64,000 bases of DNA from Porpolomopsis calyptriformis (taxonomy: Eukaryota; Basidiomycota; Agaricomycetes; Agaricales; Hygrophoraceae). The stretch spans positions 1,356,501 through 1,420,500 of the forward strand of contig OX621166.1 of NCBI GenBank assembly GCA_951640195.1. The letters are read 5' to 3'. Made by a program: the position numbers and the translations under genes. The notes under the pieces are model-generated. The model did not search any database and was not told where the DNA came from. It saw nothing but the letters and a program-made list of their open reading frames with translations. Positions 52,961-63,427 of the stretch are shown here, one piece after another (within the stretch, counting starts at the first letter, position 1; every line of letters begins with the position of its first letter).

Positions 52961-54810
52961 TTGCATTCTAATAATTTGCTGTACTCTTCTGACTCATCCC
53001 ATTCCAAAGATTTGCTATACTCTTCAAACTCTTCTGACTCAATCCCATCCCTGCTTTATCAGCCATCTTCTTTCAATGTACACCAGCAGTTGGCTCACTT
53101 ATGCAGGGAGTTGGAGTACACAAAGCATGAGAACACATATCTCAAAGCTGAAAAAGACACATACAAGTGGGTGCTGCATTATCTGTGAATTTTGCTGATT
53201 TATAGTAGTAAAACTTAAAGAAATGCATATATGATGCTTGCAAATTCTGTCCCACAAGTTCTTTTGATTTCCAACCCTCTATCACTACAACCTACCCTTC
53301 TCAGCTCTATGCCTGGAATTTCTACTGTGACATGGCCTAAAGCAACTAATTTTAATACTGAGCAGCTGCAGTCTCTGCTGTGGTACAAGGTAATGTGGAC
53401 AAGCCAGCTTTGTAACAAGAAAGGTACTACCACTATCAACACGCAAAAAGGGCATCAAGGTGGGACTCGCATAGCAGAGGGTATTAATGTCAACATGTTA
53501 TATGTGGTGACCAAAGATGGTATCCCTATTGATGGTCACCAGGCATATACCATACATGACCTCACACATTCACTCTAGCTGGAATTTTCAAAACATGGCC
53601 TTGCACCAGAGAGTTGGAAGTCGGCCATGCTTTCAGTAACTGACAAATTCAAGACAGAAATGCAAACACACTTCGATGAGCTCCAGCTGTGTGAGAATGG
53701 GTGGAAAGTGGACCAGATCGTGATTGATTATTATCCATCATGGTGCCAAGGACAGATGAACAAGAAGAGCAGCCTGGTATTCAATGCACCAATGAAACAA
53801 GAGGATAAAGATCCAGAATCTTCAGTATCCCCAATTGAAAATAGTGATTCAATGGGAGCACAAAGCAGTGCCAGCAACAATGATTTGGAAACTGCTCAGA
53901 AATGCAAGATTGCTCCAGATGATCTTCTAAGCTCTAAGAAGCACAAAGGAGATAGTGAAAATCCCAAGTTAAGCGAGTTACAAGCACCCAAAAAGAGCCT
54001 CAAGATCAAAGTACATTTGCTATTTTATTGAGTGCCAGATATCTGAGCAGTATTGACAGATTAGCAATCCACTGTAAGTACCCTACCTCCTGTATACGAT
54101 CCCACTGATGCAAGAACTGTAGGGTTAGTTTAAATTTATCACAGGCTATTTCTGCTACACCTACTCCTATTCCAAGCTCATCGTCTTCTTCTATTAACTC
54201 GTCCAGTCCAGACAGTGCAACGACACCTCCATTAGGTTTTCCCCAAGAGACAGTTGCTGTCACTGCTTCTACTTCCTTAAATGACAGCATGTCCCCCCCT
54301 TTCACTCCAGCTTTGTGGTACCGGTACCACTTCAACTCCTTCAGATGTCACAACTACTGCAACTCCATCAGTATTACTTCCAATTATGCAAGCTATTGTA
54401 CTCAAAAAGAAAGGCCCACGGGTTGCAGGAGCTGACAAACCCCTTGAAGCAAGTGACAAGTTAACTGCATGGTGAGTACAAGCAGTCTTTCACTGAAAAG
54501 TATTGACATCACTTCGGAACAAGAAACTTCTGTATACAGGATTTCCTTACTCAACACCCTGACGCTACAGTGGTACAATTCAAAGATTATTGGCACTCGC
54601 TGTCAACTTTAGATAAGAAGGTTAGTATCCTCATGTTTGATGTCATCGCATTCACCTGATCATAACCATTGTCGTGTTTCAGAAGTACTCAAAGATGGAG
54701 AAGGAAGTGGTAGGTGTGCTCTTCCTATCTCTGATCTATTTCTAACTCTTTTGTGAACAGAAAGTTGCAGCAGTGATATCCGCTCACCAAGCCACTTGAT
54801 CAATGGTGCA
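52961..54810 (+). pseudogene. Unrecognised accessory gene next to the CACTA-like transposase
   Basis: Begins near MSSHVLHSNNLLYSSD, then a short coiled region (LAHLCRELEYTKHENTYLKAEKD), then a conserved block: QGGTRIAEGINVNMLYVVTK, DGIPIDGHQAYTIHDLTHSL, HGLAPESWKS, LQLCENGWKVDQIVIDYYPS. A Ser/Asp-rich part and LTQHPDATVVQFKDYWHSLS (HMG-box-like spacing, weak) follow, with introns bounded by GTTAGT...TTTCAG (about 54619-54682) and GTAGGT...GAACAG. I recall similar hypothetical agaricomycete proteins, but know no function. One TAG at 53576-53578. Could be the second gene of the CACTA-like element or an independent gene. Confidence 0.5.
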
Positions 54811-55628
54811 TTCTAACTCTTTTTTTTAAGATGTTGGATTGATCAATTATCTCTCTTATAGAGCCTTCATACAAGTTCACTGTAGAACAGGAATGATGGG
54901 AACAAGAACCAGCAAGCAATTGTATAAACAGGAAGCACTAGGAAGCAATGGGAGGGCTAGAAAGGAGGATGGAAACTTGTATCACTGTAAATTGCAGTGA
55001 ATCACTTTCAATCAAGTGATTAATAAATAAACTATATACATTCTCATATTCAGATCTATTCAGATTGTGCTATGCTGGCAAGAATTGGTCCTAATAGACT
55101 GGAGCAGATAAATATCTGCTGTATTCTCATTTTAGCGATTCATCCCAAATTCAGACAGATACTATTAGGTGTAGTCACTGTCAATCTCTCTCAATCAACA
55201 CAATTTTCACTGGGCTTGATCATTCATCAGTCTATGCTATGGCTGTCACTGTGCACATTAGTTTATTGAAAGGAGATTAGAACAAAGTGAAGTGCAGTGA
55301 AGTGCTACCTCCCTAGGCTCTCTTATCAGAGTGTTACCCCAGTTGCTATTTGGCTTGGTTCACACCAGTCAGCACCTCTCTCTGCACACAGTGTTGTAGG
55401 GAGGTTAGGTTGGCAGGTTTACAGTTGCCTCCCCTTCCAATTCATTGGAAGTAGCTCCATTATCAACTACCACTGCTAGCACTGATTTCATCAACTTGAG
55501 AATAAGCTGGTAGTGTGTGTGAGACCCACAGAAGACTGATTTACCAACTTCACCCTATCCCTGCCATCCACTACCCCTTCATACTCCATAATCCATTTGT
55601 CACCTACCTACACACCATCATCATCATC
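54811..55628 (+). other. Leader region upstream of copia-A copy 2 gag
   Basis: No gene recognised. The copia-A LTR sequence seen at 4167-4361 is not visible here by eye, so the 5' LTR of copy 2 is missing, replaced or too diverged. 55500-55628 is probably its 5' untranslated leader. Confidence 0.45.
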
Positions 55629-55771
55629 ATGTCAGCCTCCACAAGTGAATCAAAGAGGATATTCCCCTGCCTCACTCCCACTAATTGGGGGCAGTGGGCT
55701 GACAACACGGAGGCTTACCTTCACACCAAAGAACTCTGGGAGTATGTGGATGGATCTCTGCCTAGGCCTAC
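55629..55771 (+). pseudogene. gag: copia-A2 Gag N-terminus
   Basis: ATG at 55629: MSASTSESKRIFPCL, then NWGQWADNTEAYLHTKELWE and YVDGSLPRPT, the DUF4219/UBN2-like start of copia Gag. The frame joins TDPAKPTPAEITEL at 62380 once gypsy-A2 and one copy of CCTAC are removed. Confidence 0.88.
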
Positions 55772-56159
55772 TGTTACAATGAGTCTCTTTTTTGGTTATC
55801 ATTTCCTTTCTGTGTGCCAGTTCTCTTTACTATCATTTTTGATGCTGCGATTGTCACGCTGTCACGTTGTGACCGTTACCTGACTGGTCGAGTCATGGTC
55901 ACAAGTGTGACGTTTGTCACTCCTTCTTATCTTTCTTATCTTATCTTTTACACTTAATCATTGCTTACACAATCATTCCATGGATTGATTACATGATCAC
56001 ATTTTCGGACTCAGCTAGGGTAAATATAGGCAGCTCGGAATTGCTTGTACTTCTCTAGGTTGAACCACAACTTGGACTTGCCAACTTCTTGTTTGCATCA
56101 GCTAAGACCCACATTGGACCTCCCAGAGTGAAGACCTGAGTCCTGCTTCGCACCTAACA
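55772..56159 (+). repeat. 5' LTR of gypsy-A2
   Basis: 388 bp, TGTTACAATGAG to CACCTAACA. Self-primer AGGTTGAACCA at 56057-56067. Confidence 0.96.
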
Positions 56160-56161
56160 GC

Positions 56162-56172
56162 TGGTTCAACCT
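56162..56172 (+). promoter_or_regulatory. self-priming site of gypsy-A2
   Basis: TGGTTCAACCT, two bases after the LTR, is the exact complement of LTR positions 56057-56067. Confidence 0.75.
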
Positions 56173-56719
56173 CCTTAACTCACCTCTTCAACCTCACTTC
56201 TTCCAGCACTTCCTTGGAACTGCTCCTTATCATCTTCCACAACTATTCACTAGTTGAAGACAACCTTGGACGTCCTATCCTCTTTCATTTGGAACTACTT
56301 GGAAGACCCTAACGGACATCTCCACTGGTTTCAAGTTGACCACTACTCTGGACTACTCCACTGATCCTGCCCCACCTTACACCCCTATCCCTATCTGCCC
56401 CCCCTTCTTCCACACAGCCTTCCACTGCTGAACTGTTGATCTTGTATCCAGATTTGCTAGTGTCTGAAGTGCTCTAGATCAATCCCCACACGTGCCACTA
56501 CGTACTCCCAAACCAGTCACCCACTTCCTTGCTTCATTAATCTACATCTTTTGCCGACATGGTACTGACCTTATCAGGGAAGTCCACATCTGAGACAATC
56601 TGCAACGACGCCACCAGGAACAAGCTTGAGGGTTAGATATGGTCTCTTGGATGACGTAGAATTTGAAGACACCCCCAGCGAACCCCAAGACACCCCCCCC
56701 CCCAACCTTTCCTATACCA
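56173..56719 (+). other. gypsy-A2 leader
   Basis: Parallels 2673-3240. Contains the conserved segment IREVHI-TGA-DNL near 56575-56605, where gypsy-A1 has CAA instead of TGA. No intact ORF. Confidence 0.6.
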
Positions 56720-57606
56720 ATGACTGATACTACCCCTAATAAGATTAAACTCGCCGAGCCCTCCACCTTCGATGGTGCCCCAAAGGATTTCAGAAACTGG
56801 ATGCGGCAGGTGACTATCTACCTCCATGGCCGACAAGTTACTAGTGATGAGGAACGTATTCTTGTTACCCTTTCCTACATGAAGGAAGGGACAGCGGCAA
56901 CCTGGGCTCAGCATTATGTTGATGAATACTTCAGTGTGGTAAATGATGAAGGAGACCCCATTCCCCTTGGACCCTGGAGTACCTTTAGAGATGCCCTCAC
57001 TGCGAGCTTTGCGGATCGCGTAACTGAGCAGCGGCTCATGAGGAAGTTGAGCACTGCCGACAGGATTGCCAGCGAATTGATGAATGGATCCTCAAGCTCG
57101 AGCTTCTCTGTCACAATGCTGGTCTTGAAAACTCTGATAAGGAGCAGATTCGCATCCTTGAAAAGAACACCCACCAGGCTATTATTCGCCAGGTTTACTC
57201 ATCTCCTCCCCTCCCCACCATGTACCCAGCTTACCGCGACAAGGTCATGATGATTGGATGACTCTTTGAACAGTTCCAATCCCATGAACGCTTGCAAAAG
57301 CCTATGGCTCCTACCACCTTCCGTCCTACCCCCCGCCCTCCTGCTCAGAACCAAACCTCTCCAGATATTAAGACCTCCTCTGGAATTATCCATAGTGGTC
57401 GAGGTGTGCCAATGGATCTGGACAAGATGCGACAGAGTAATCGTTGCTTCAATTGTGGTGAAGTTGGACACTTCCGTTGTGACTGCCCCCAGGAGAAGGT
57501 CAAGGTCAATGTTAGAGCACTTATAATGGAGATGGATGATGATGAACTTAGTGAGCTGAATGGGCTTTTAAACCAACAGGACCAGGATTTTCACGATGGT
57601 CAGTGA
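56720..57606 (+). pseudogene. gag: gypsy-A2 Gag
   Basis: ATG at 56720 (MTDTTPNKIKLAEPSTF). Capsid block as in copy 1, then a 1-base loss around 57031-57040 (GCGGCTCATG against GCGGGGTCGTG in copy 1) shifts the frame; TGA near 57256 follows VMMIG in the original frame. The zinc knuckle CFNCGEVGHFRCDC near 57447-57488 is complete. Ends DFHDGQ and TGA at 57604-57606. Its TA at about 57328 is the empty site of Tc1 copy 1. Confidence 0.93.
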
Positions 57607-59120
57607 AGACACGTTTCCTTCATCTAACTGAATATGCTCTTTTCTTGCGTTGCTTGCAGAATGATTCAGACTTCCTCTCTACTCCCTCTATGACACAATG
57701 TATAGTAAATGCTAATGCCAGTGTGTCTTCACCTTCTCTAACAAGTCCGAATTCAAACTCGCAACAAGCAGAAACCCTGGAACGCACCCTACCCTATCCT
57801 CTCCCCTTGTTACCCACTACTATCGCTACTACTCTTAGACGTAACCCCCATCAAGCAATCCCCATCCTCAAGCAATGGTCTCACCCTGTACGCTTCCGCG
57901 AGATGACTCAACACACTGTTGATGAAATCAATCTGCTGTCCCCTGAGAATGCCATCTGTGCCGTTAACGAACTCAAGGACCCCCACGTGTTTGTTCAAGG
58001 CACCAAAGGATCCCAACTTGTTCTCAAGACCACCATTGTCACTCTTGACAATCGAGCTGAACATCAAGCAACTGCTCTGGTTGATAGTGGATGCGAAGGC
58101 TCTTGTATCAATGTGAAATATGTCCATGACCATGACCTGCACACAGTCAAGCTTGCACGTCCAATCCCTGTGTTAAATGCAGATGGCCAGCCTAATACTG
58201 AAGGACCAATCTCTGAAATGGTCACTCTTGAGCTCAGGGTCGGTACCCACTGGGAGCGAATCAACTTTGGTGTCACCAACCTTGGCAAAGGACAGATCTT
58301 CCTCGGTCATGATTGGCTCAAGATTCACAACCCCTTAGTGGACTGGAAGAAAGGAACCCTCATCTTTGACAGATGCCCTTCTGACTGTAACCCCCATATT
58401 GATTCTTGCAGCTTGAATGCTCTCACTCTTGAGGAGGGAGATCACATCCTCATGGTGGACCCTACCCCTGCAATCAATATCCGCCTCCTCACGACCAAGT
58501 CCCAAGAACTCGCAATCAAAGCGTATGAGGCTCAGAACAAGACTGCCTCCTGGAGAGAGAGTGTCCCTTCTTACCTTCATGAGTTTGAGGATGTATTCAC
58601 CAAGGAAGAGTTTGATGAACTTCCACCTCATCGTCCCTGGGATCATGCCATTGAACTTCTACCTGGAACTGAAGAAGTACTTGACTGCAAGATCTACCCA
58701 CTTAGTGTGGATGAACGAGCTCAACTCGATGAATTCCTTGATGAAAACCTCTGGACTGGACGAATCCGACCCTCCATCTCCCCTATTGCCTCCCCCTTCT
58801 TCTTCATCAAGAAAAAAGATGGAAGACTCCGACCTATACAAGACTACCGCAAGCTTAATGAAATCACTGTCAAGAACCAGTATCCTCTCCCTTTAATCAC
58901 AGAATTGATCGACACACTACAGAATGCCTGTTATTTCACCAAGCTAGATATACGCTGGGGCTACAACAATGTCCGGATCAGGGAGGGGGATGAATTCAAG
59001 GCAGCCTTTTGTACCAATCGCGGTTACTTCGAACCCCTTGTTATGTTCTTCGGTCTCACAAATTCCCCTGCCACCTTTCAAAATATGATGAACGACATCT
59101 TCCATGTCCAAATCCGCTAA
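57603..59120 (+). pseudogene. pol: gypsy-A2 protease and RT N-terminal half
   Basis: 505 open codons in the -1 frame relative to gag, overlapping the gag stop; the first codon is GTG, so fusion by frameshift is likelier than independent start. Protease TALVDSGCEGSCINVKYVH (near 58075). RT blocks ELLPGTEEVLDCKIYPLS, SPIASPFFFIKKKDGRLRPI, YFTKLDIRWGYNNVRIREGD, GLTNSPATFQNMMNDIF. Stops at TAA 59118-59120 just before the catalytic box. The longest intact pol segment in the window. Confidence 0.93.
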
Positions 59121-59950
59121 GGTCATGTCCTAATCTACATTGACAACATCCTCATCTTCGACAGAGATCTCGATACACATCACAAACATGTCTATGAAGT
59201 AATGTCCCTTCTTCGTAAACACAAGCTCTACCTCAAGCTGGAGAAGTGCGACTTTGACCAGAATAAAGTGGAGTACCTTGGTGTCATCATTTCTGAAGGA
59301 AAAGTTGAGATGGACCCGATCAAGGTCAAGGGAATCTCTGAATGGCTAATCCCCCAATGCAAATGTGATGTTCAGTCCTTCCTCAGGTTCTGTAACTTCT
59401 ACCGACATTTTATCCACCACTTTGCTGGAATTGCCTGACCTCTTAACACCCTTACTGGAAGTGTTCCTTTTGACTGGACTCAAGACTGCCAGAATGCTTT
59501 TGACCAACTCAAGACTCTCATTACCACTTCTCCAATTCTCTCTATTGCCAATGACCAGGACCCTTTCCATGTAGAGACCGATGCTTCAGACTATGCCATA
59601 GGTGCTGTTCTCTCCCAACAACAGGACAACATTTGGAAACCAATTGGCTTCATCTCGAAATCTCTCACCCCTACGGAACAAAATTATCAGATCTATGACC
59701 GCGAATTACTTGCTGTGATGATTGCACTCCAGGAATTCCGCCAACATTTAATATTGGCTAAGCAAGATTTCAAGATCTGGACAGATCATGCTAATCTCCA
59801 ATACTTCAAAAAGCCTCAAAAGCTCAACAAATGACAGGCCCATTGGCTCACAGAGCTACAAGATTATCACTTCACGCTTCACCACATCCCGGGGAAATCA
59901 AACTCCAAGGCTGATATCCTGTCGAGACAACCAGGATTTGAAAGGGGGAT
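59121..59950 (+). pseudogene. pol: gypsy-A2 RT C-terminal half and RNase H
   Basis: Continues in frame: VLIYIDNILIF, where the second catalytic Asp of YIDD is Asn (AAC at 59145-59147). Then YLGVIISEGKVEMDPIKVKG and FLRFCNFYRHFIHHFAGIA-TGA. RNase H: HVETDASDYAIGAVLSQQQ, YQIYDRELLAVMIALQEF, IWTDHANLQYF, then HHIPGKSNSKADILSRQPG. Stops at about 59437 and 59832. Confidence 0.92.
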
Positions 59951-61300
59951 GGATGACAATAATGACACCATTTTACTCACAGATAATCTCTTCTCACCTT
60001 TCGACACTCTCCCTTGCGAACCCCTAGGCCCTGTCCCAGAAGAAAACAAACTCAATCTACGGCAAGTCCAACATGATATTAAGCCTGTCGACTTCCATTC
60101 CCGAATTGTCCGAGCTCGCAACAACCTGGACAAGACTATCATGCTTGTTTCAGAAAGGGATCAAAACTGGGAAACCTCTAATGATGGTGTCCGTACCTTC
60201 AAGAATCGGATTTATGTCCCTATTGACAAAACCCTCCGTGGCGACATCATCTCTCAGTATCATGACACCCCACTCTCTGGACACTATGGCCGGTACAAGA
60301 CTGCTGAAGGTGTCCTTTGAGACTACTGGTGGCCCACGCTTCAACGAGATGTTGCAACCTATGTCGCTGGATGCGAAACCTGTCAAAGGACCAAAGCCTC
60401 TCGTCTCCCTACTAAGACCCCACTCCACCCCTTTGAACCACCAATACAACCTTGGGAAATGATTACAGTCGACCTCGTAGGCCCCATACCAGAGTGTTAA
60501 GGCTATAATGCTGTCCTTACCATTGTTGACTGGTTCACAAAGGCTGTCAAGTTTGAACCAACCCATATTGAACTCAATTCTGAAGGCTTTGCCAAAATCA
60601 TTCGAGACTGTGTTATCTGAGACCATGGACTCCCCAAATGAATCATCCATGATCGTGACCCTAGATTTGTATCAAAGTATATGACCAACCTCTTTCACCT
60701 TCTTGGAACCTCCCAAAACATCTCCACTGCCTACCATCCCCAAACTGACGGTCAGACTGAACGGATGAATCAGACGCTTGAACAGTATCTCTGTATCTTT
60801 ATCAACTACCGTCAGGACAACTGGAAGGAATGGCTTGCGCTAGCTGAATTTTCATACAACAACTCTATTCATACTGCAACTCACCAAACACCATTCTTCC
60901 TCAACTATGGTCGGCACCCCTGGAAAGGAGATAGCTCCAAGACGGAAGTCAGGAATGAATCTGCTCAAGAGTTTGCCACTCATATGAAGAACATCCACTG
61001 TGAAGCTGAATCTGCCCTTCACCAAGCGAATGAACGGATGAAAGAAACCCATGATAGGCATGCCCGTCAAGCTGTTGAATACCAACCTGGAGACCGAGTT
61101 TACCTTGCTTCAACCAATCTTCGCACTAATCATCCAATAAAGAAGCTTGACGACAAACGTTTTGGACCCTTCAAGATTGTTGAGAGGGTTGGTCACTCCT
61201 CTTACCACCTTGAACTCCCTTGGCCTGGCCTTCACCCTGTGTTCAATGAATCATATCTTTCTCCATATCATCCCCCCAAATTCCCAAACCAAAGAAAACC
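59951..61300 (+). pseudogene. pol: gypsy-A2 integrase
   Basis: H2C2: PLSGHYGRYKTAEG, CETCQRTKASRLP. Catalytic Asp in MITVDLVGPIPEC, Asp in IIHDRDPRFVSKY and Glu in DGQTERMNQTLEQYL, all present. C-terminal block KKLDDKRFGPFKIVERVGHS and HPVFNESYLSPYH. Stops after AEGVL (about 60318), PEC (60498), DCVI and LPK are the defects. 60681-61376 is a continuous 231-codon stretch. Confidence 0.92.
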
Positions 61301-61983
61301 TCCCCCTCCGCTCCCTTTAGATATCGAAGGAGAACCTGAGTATATTGTTGAAGAAATTCGTGACTCCCGTCGATGAAGAGGACATCTCCAATACCTAGTC
61401 CATTGGAAGGGATACACCCGTGAAGAGGACACCTGGGAGCCTGAACGAAATGTCAAAAACACCCTAGATCTAGTCAGCAAATTCCACATTGAGAATCCAA
61501 ATCGCCCAGCCCCTACCAATAATATTAGAGTGATCCAGACTGATAACTCCCCTGGAGTTGATCCAAGGCTCTATAACCCAGTCACTCATTCACCTGGCAA
61601 AGATTATTATCCACCTCAATCTAATGACAATCTCGATGCTATTGTTCCATTGTCTCCTGACATTGTTGACTGCCTCCTTGATCTCAAGCAAGATGCCTCC
61701 ACCCTTCTCCCTATCCTCCCCCCTCAAGTTTGTAGAGTTTGGGTTCATGAGTCAACCCCAGTCAATGCTGTCACAGCTGTACTTTGACTTGATGCTCAAG
61801 GCCAAACTCTCCGTGCCTACCAAATTGTGAACCCTCTTCTTGACATCGAGATCCATAAACGATACGAGTATCAGTCCCCAATTCAACCCTGTTATGCACC
61901 CCGTTGGCTCCTCCGTGATTACTCAAGACATCTCCGACGTCTATTCTGAACATCGCGTGGACGCGATTCTAATAAGAGGGTGG
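61301..61983 (+). pseudogene. pol: gypsy-A2 chromodomain and tail
   Basis: EPEYIVEEIRDSRR-TGA then LQYLVHWKGYTREEDTWEPE and NVKNTLDLVSKFHIENP, the chromodomain fold order. The tail (YNPVTHSPGKDYYPPQ, RVWVHESTPVNAVTAVL, stop, LDAQGQTLRAYQIVN) ends in a short purine run (AATAAGAGGGTGG) before the LTR, the likely polypurine tract. Confidence 0.88.
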
Positions 61984-62371
61984 TGTTACAATGAGTCTCT
62001 TTTTTGGTTATCATTTCCTTTCTGTGTGCCAGTTCTCTTTACTATCATTTTTGATGCTGCGATTGTCACGCTGTCACAACGTGACCGTTACCTGACTGGT
62101 CAAGTCATGGTCACAAGTGTGACGTTTGTCACTCCTTCTTATCTTTCTTATCTTATCTTTTACACTTAATCATTGCTTACACAATCGTTCCGTGGATTGA
62201 TTACATAATCACATTTTCGGACTCAGCTAGGGTAAATATAGGCAGCTCGGAATTGCTTGTACTTCTCTAGGTTGAACCACAACTTGGACTTGCCAACTTC
62301 TTGTTTGCATCGGCTAAGACCCACATTGGACCTCCCAGAGTGAAGACCTGAGTCCTGCTTCGCACCTAACA
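61984..62371 (+). repeat. 3' LTR of gypsy-A2
   Basis: 388 bp. Differences from the 5' LTR cluster at CACGTTGTGACC against CACAACGTGACC and a few single transitions. Confidence 0.96.
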
Positions 62372-63427
62372 CCTACTGCTACTGACCCTGCCAAACCTAC
62401 CCCTGCTGAAATCACTGAGCTTAGGGATTGGAACTGGAAATCTGGAAGAGCTAGTGGAGAGATATGGCTTGCCATTGAGGACAACCAGAAGGTGCATGTG
62501 AAGGATGCCAAAGCTGACCCTGCAGCAATGTGGGCTAAGTTAGAGGCTGTCCATCTGCAGAAGAGACCAGGAACGCGCTTCAATGCCTACAATGTGCTGT
62601 TCAGTATTAGGAAGGATGATGCTGAAACCCTGCCTGCCTTAATGGCTAGAGCTGATAAAGCTCTGCAGGACATCAAAGCTCTCCATCCATCTAACTTCAC
62701 ACTGGACAACCTAGATAAAGAACTTCTCTGCATGACCCTCATCCATGCCCTTCCTGCCGAATATAACAACTTTGCATCCTCCCTCCTACTCATCGACTCC
62801 CTTGATATCGATAAACTCCAATCTGCCTTCCAGAATGAAGAGAGCCAGCAGCTTGCCAGAAATGTCTCCTCCTCATCTCCCAGCCTTGCCTACCAATCAT
62901 CATCATCTACTTTGCTTTGCTCCTTCTGTGGCAAAACCAACCACACAGAGGACAAGTGCTTCAAGAAGCAGAAGGCCTCTGCTGATGCCAAACAGCAGAC
63001 TGCCCAATGGCAAGGTCGTGGTCGAGGTGCTAGGGGTAGAGGCAATAAGCCTGCTGCAAAAGAAGCATCTGAAGATACCACCAATGCCAATACTGCCACT
63101 ATTGAATTTGCTGGTCATGCAAGTGCTCTCTCTTCATCCCATCGCTCCCTATGGCTCAAGTCTCAATCCTGTGCTGACTGGAACACTGATACAGGTGCTA
63201 CATCACATATGACCCCTCACAAACACTGGTTCTGCTCATATTCTCCCCATGTCACTGCTATTCAACTAGCTGACCATTCAACAATCTACTCTGCTGGTAT
63301 TGGTTCAGTTGAGTTCCAACCAGTCATAGATGGTATACCCAAGCGACCAGTTGTATTTCATGATGTACTCCATGTCCCTGATCTTGGCAGTAAATCTACT
63401 TTCACTCTTCCACCTTACTCGTGTTAA
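62372..63427 (+). pseudogene. gag: copia-A2 Gag (rest) and aspartic protease
   Basis: Open from 62380 to 63427. Gag UBN2-like part (NWKSGRASGEIWLAIED, LQKRPGTRFNAYNVLFSI), zinc knuckle CSFCGKTNHTEDKCF complete, basic RG-rich stretch (GRGRGARGRGNK) and protease CADWNTDTGATSHMTPHKHW with Asp-Thr-Gly. A one-base insertion near 63391 (AGTAAATC against AGTAATC in copy 1) shifts the frame after LGS, so the ORF ends early at 63427. Gag and pol are one frame in this family, typical for copia. Confidence 0.92.

Larger units (their letters stand above)
55772..62371 (+). mobile_element. Ty3/gypsy chromovirus gypsy-A2, full length
   Basis: LTRs of 388 bp each (55772-56159, 61984-62371) with a perfect 5-bp duplication CCTAC (55767-55771, 62372-62376), inserted in copia-A2 gag. 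I count about 8 LTR differences, so it is the youngest datable element here. It carries gag, protease, RT, RNase H, integrase, chromodomain and tail, with about ten stops and one frameshift. Confidence 0.96.
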
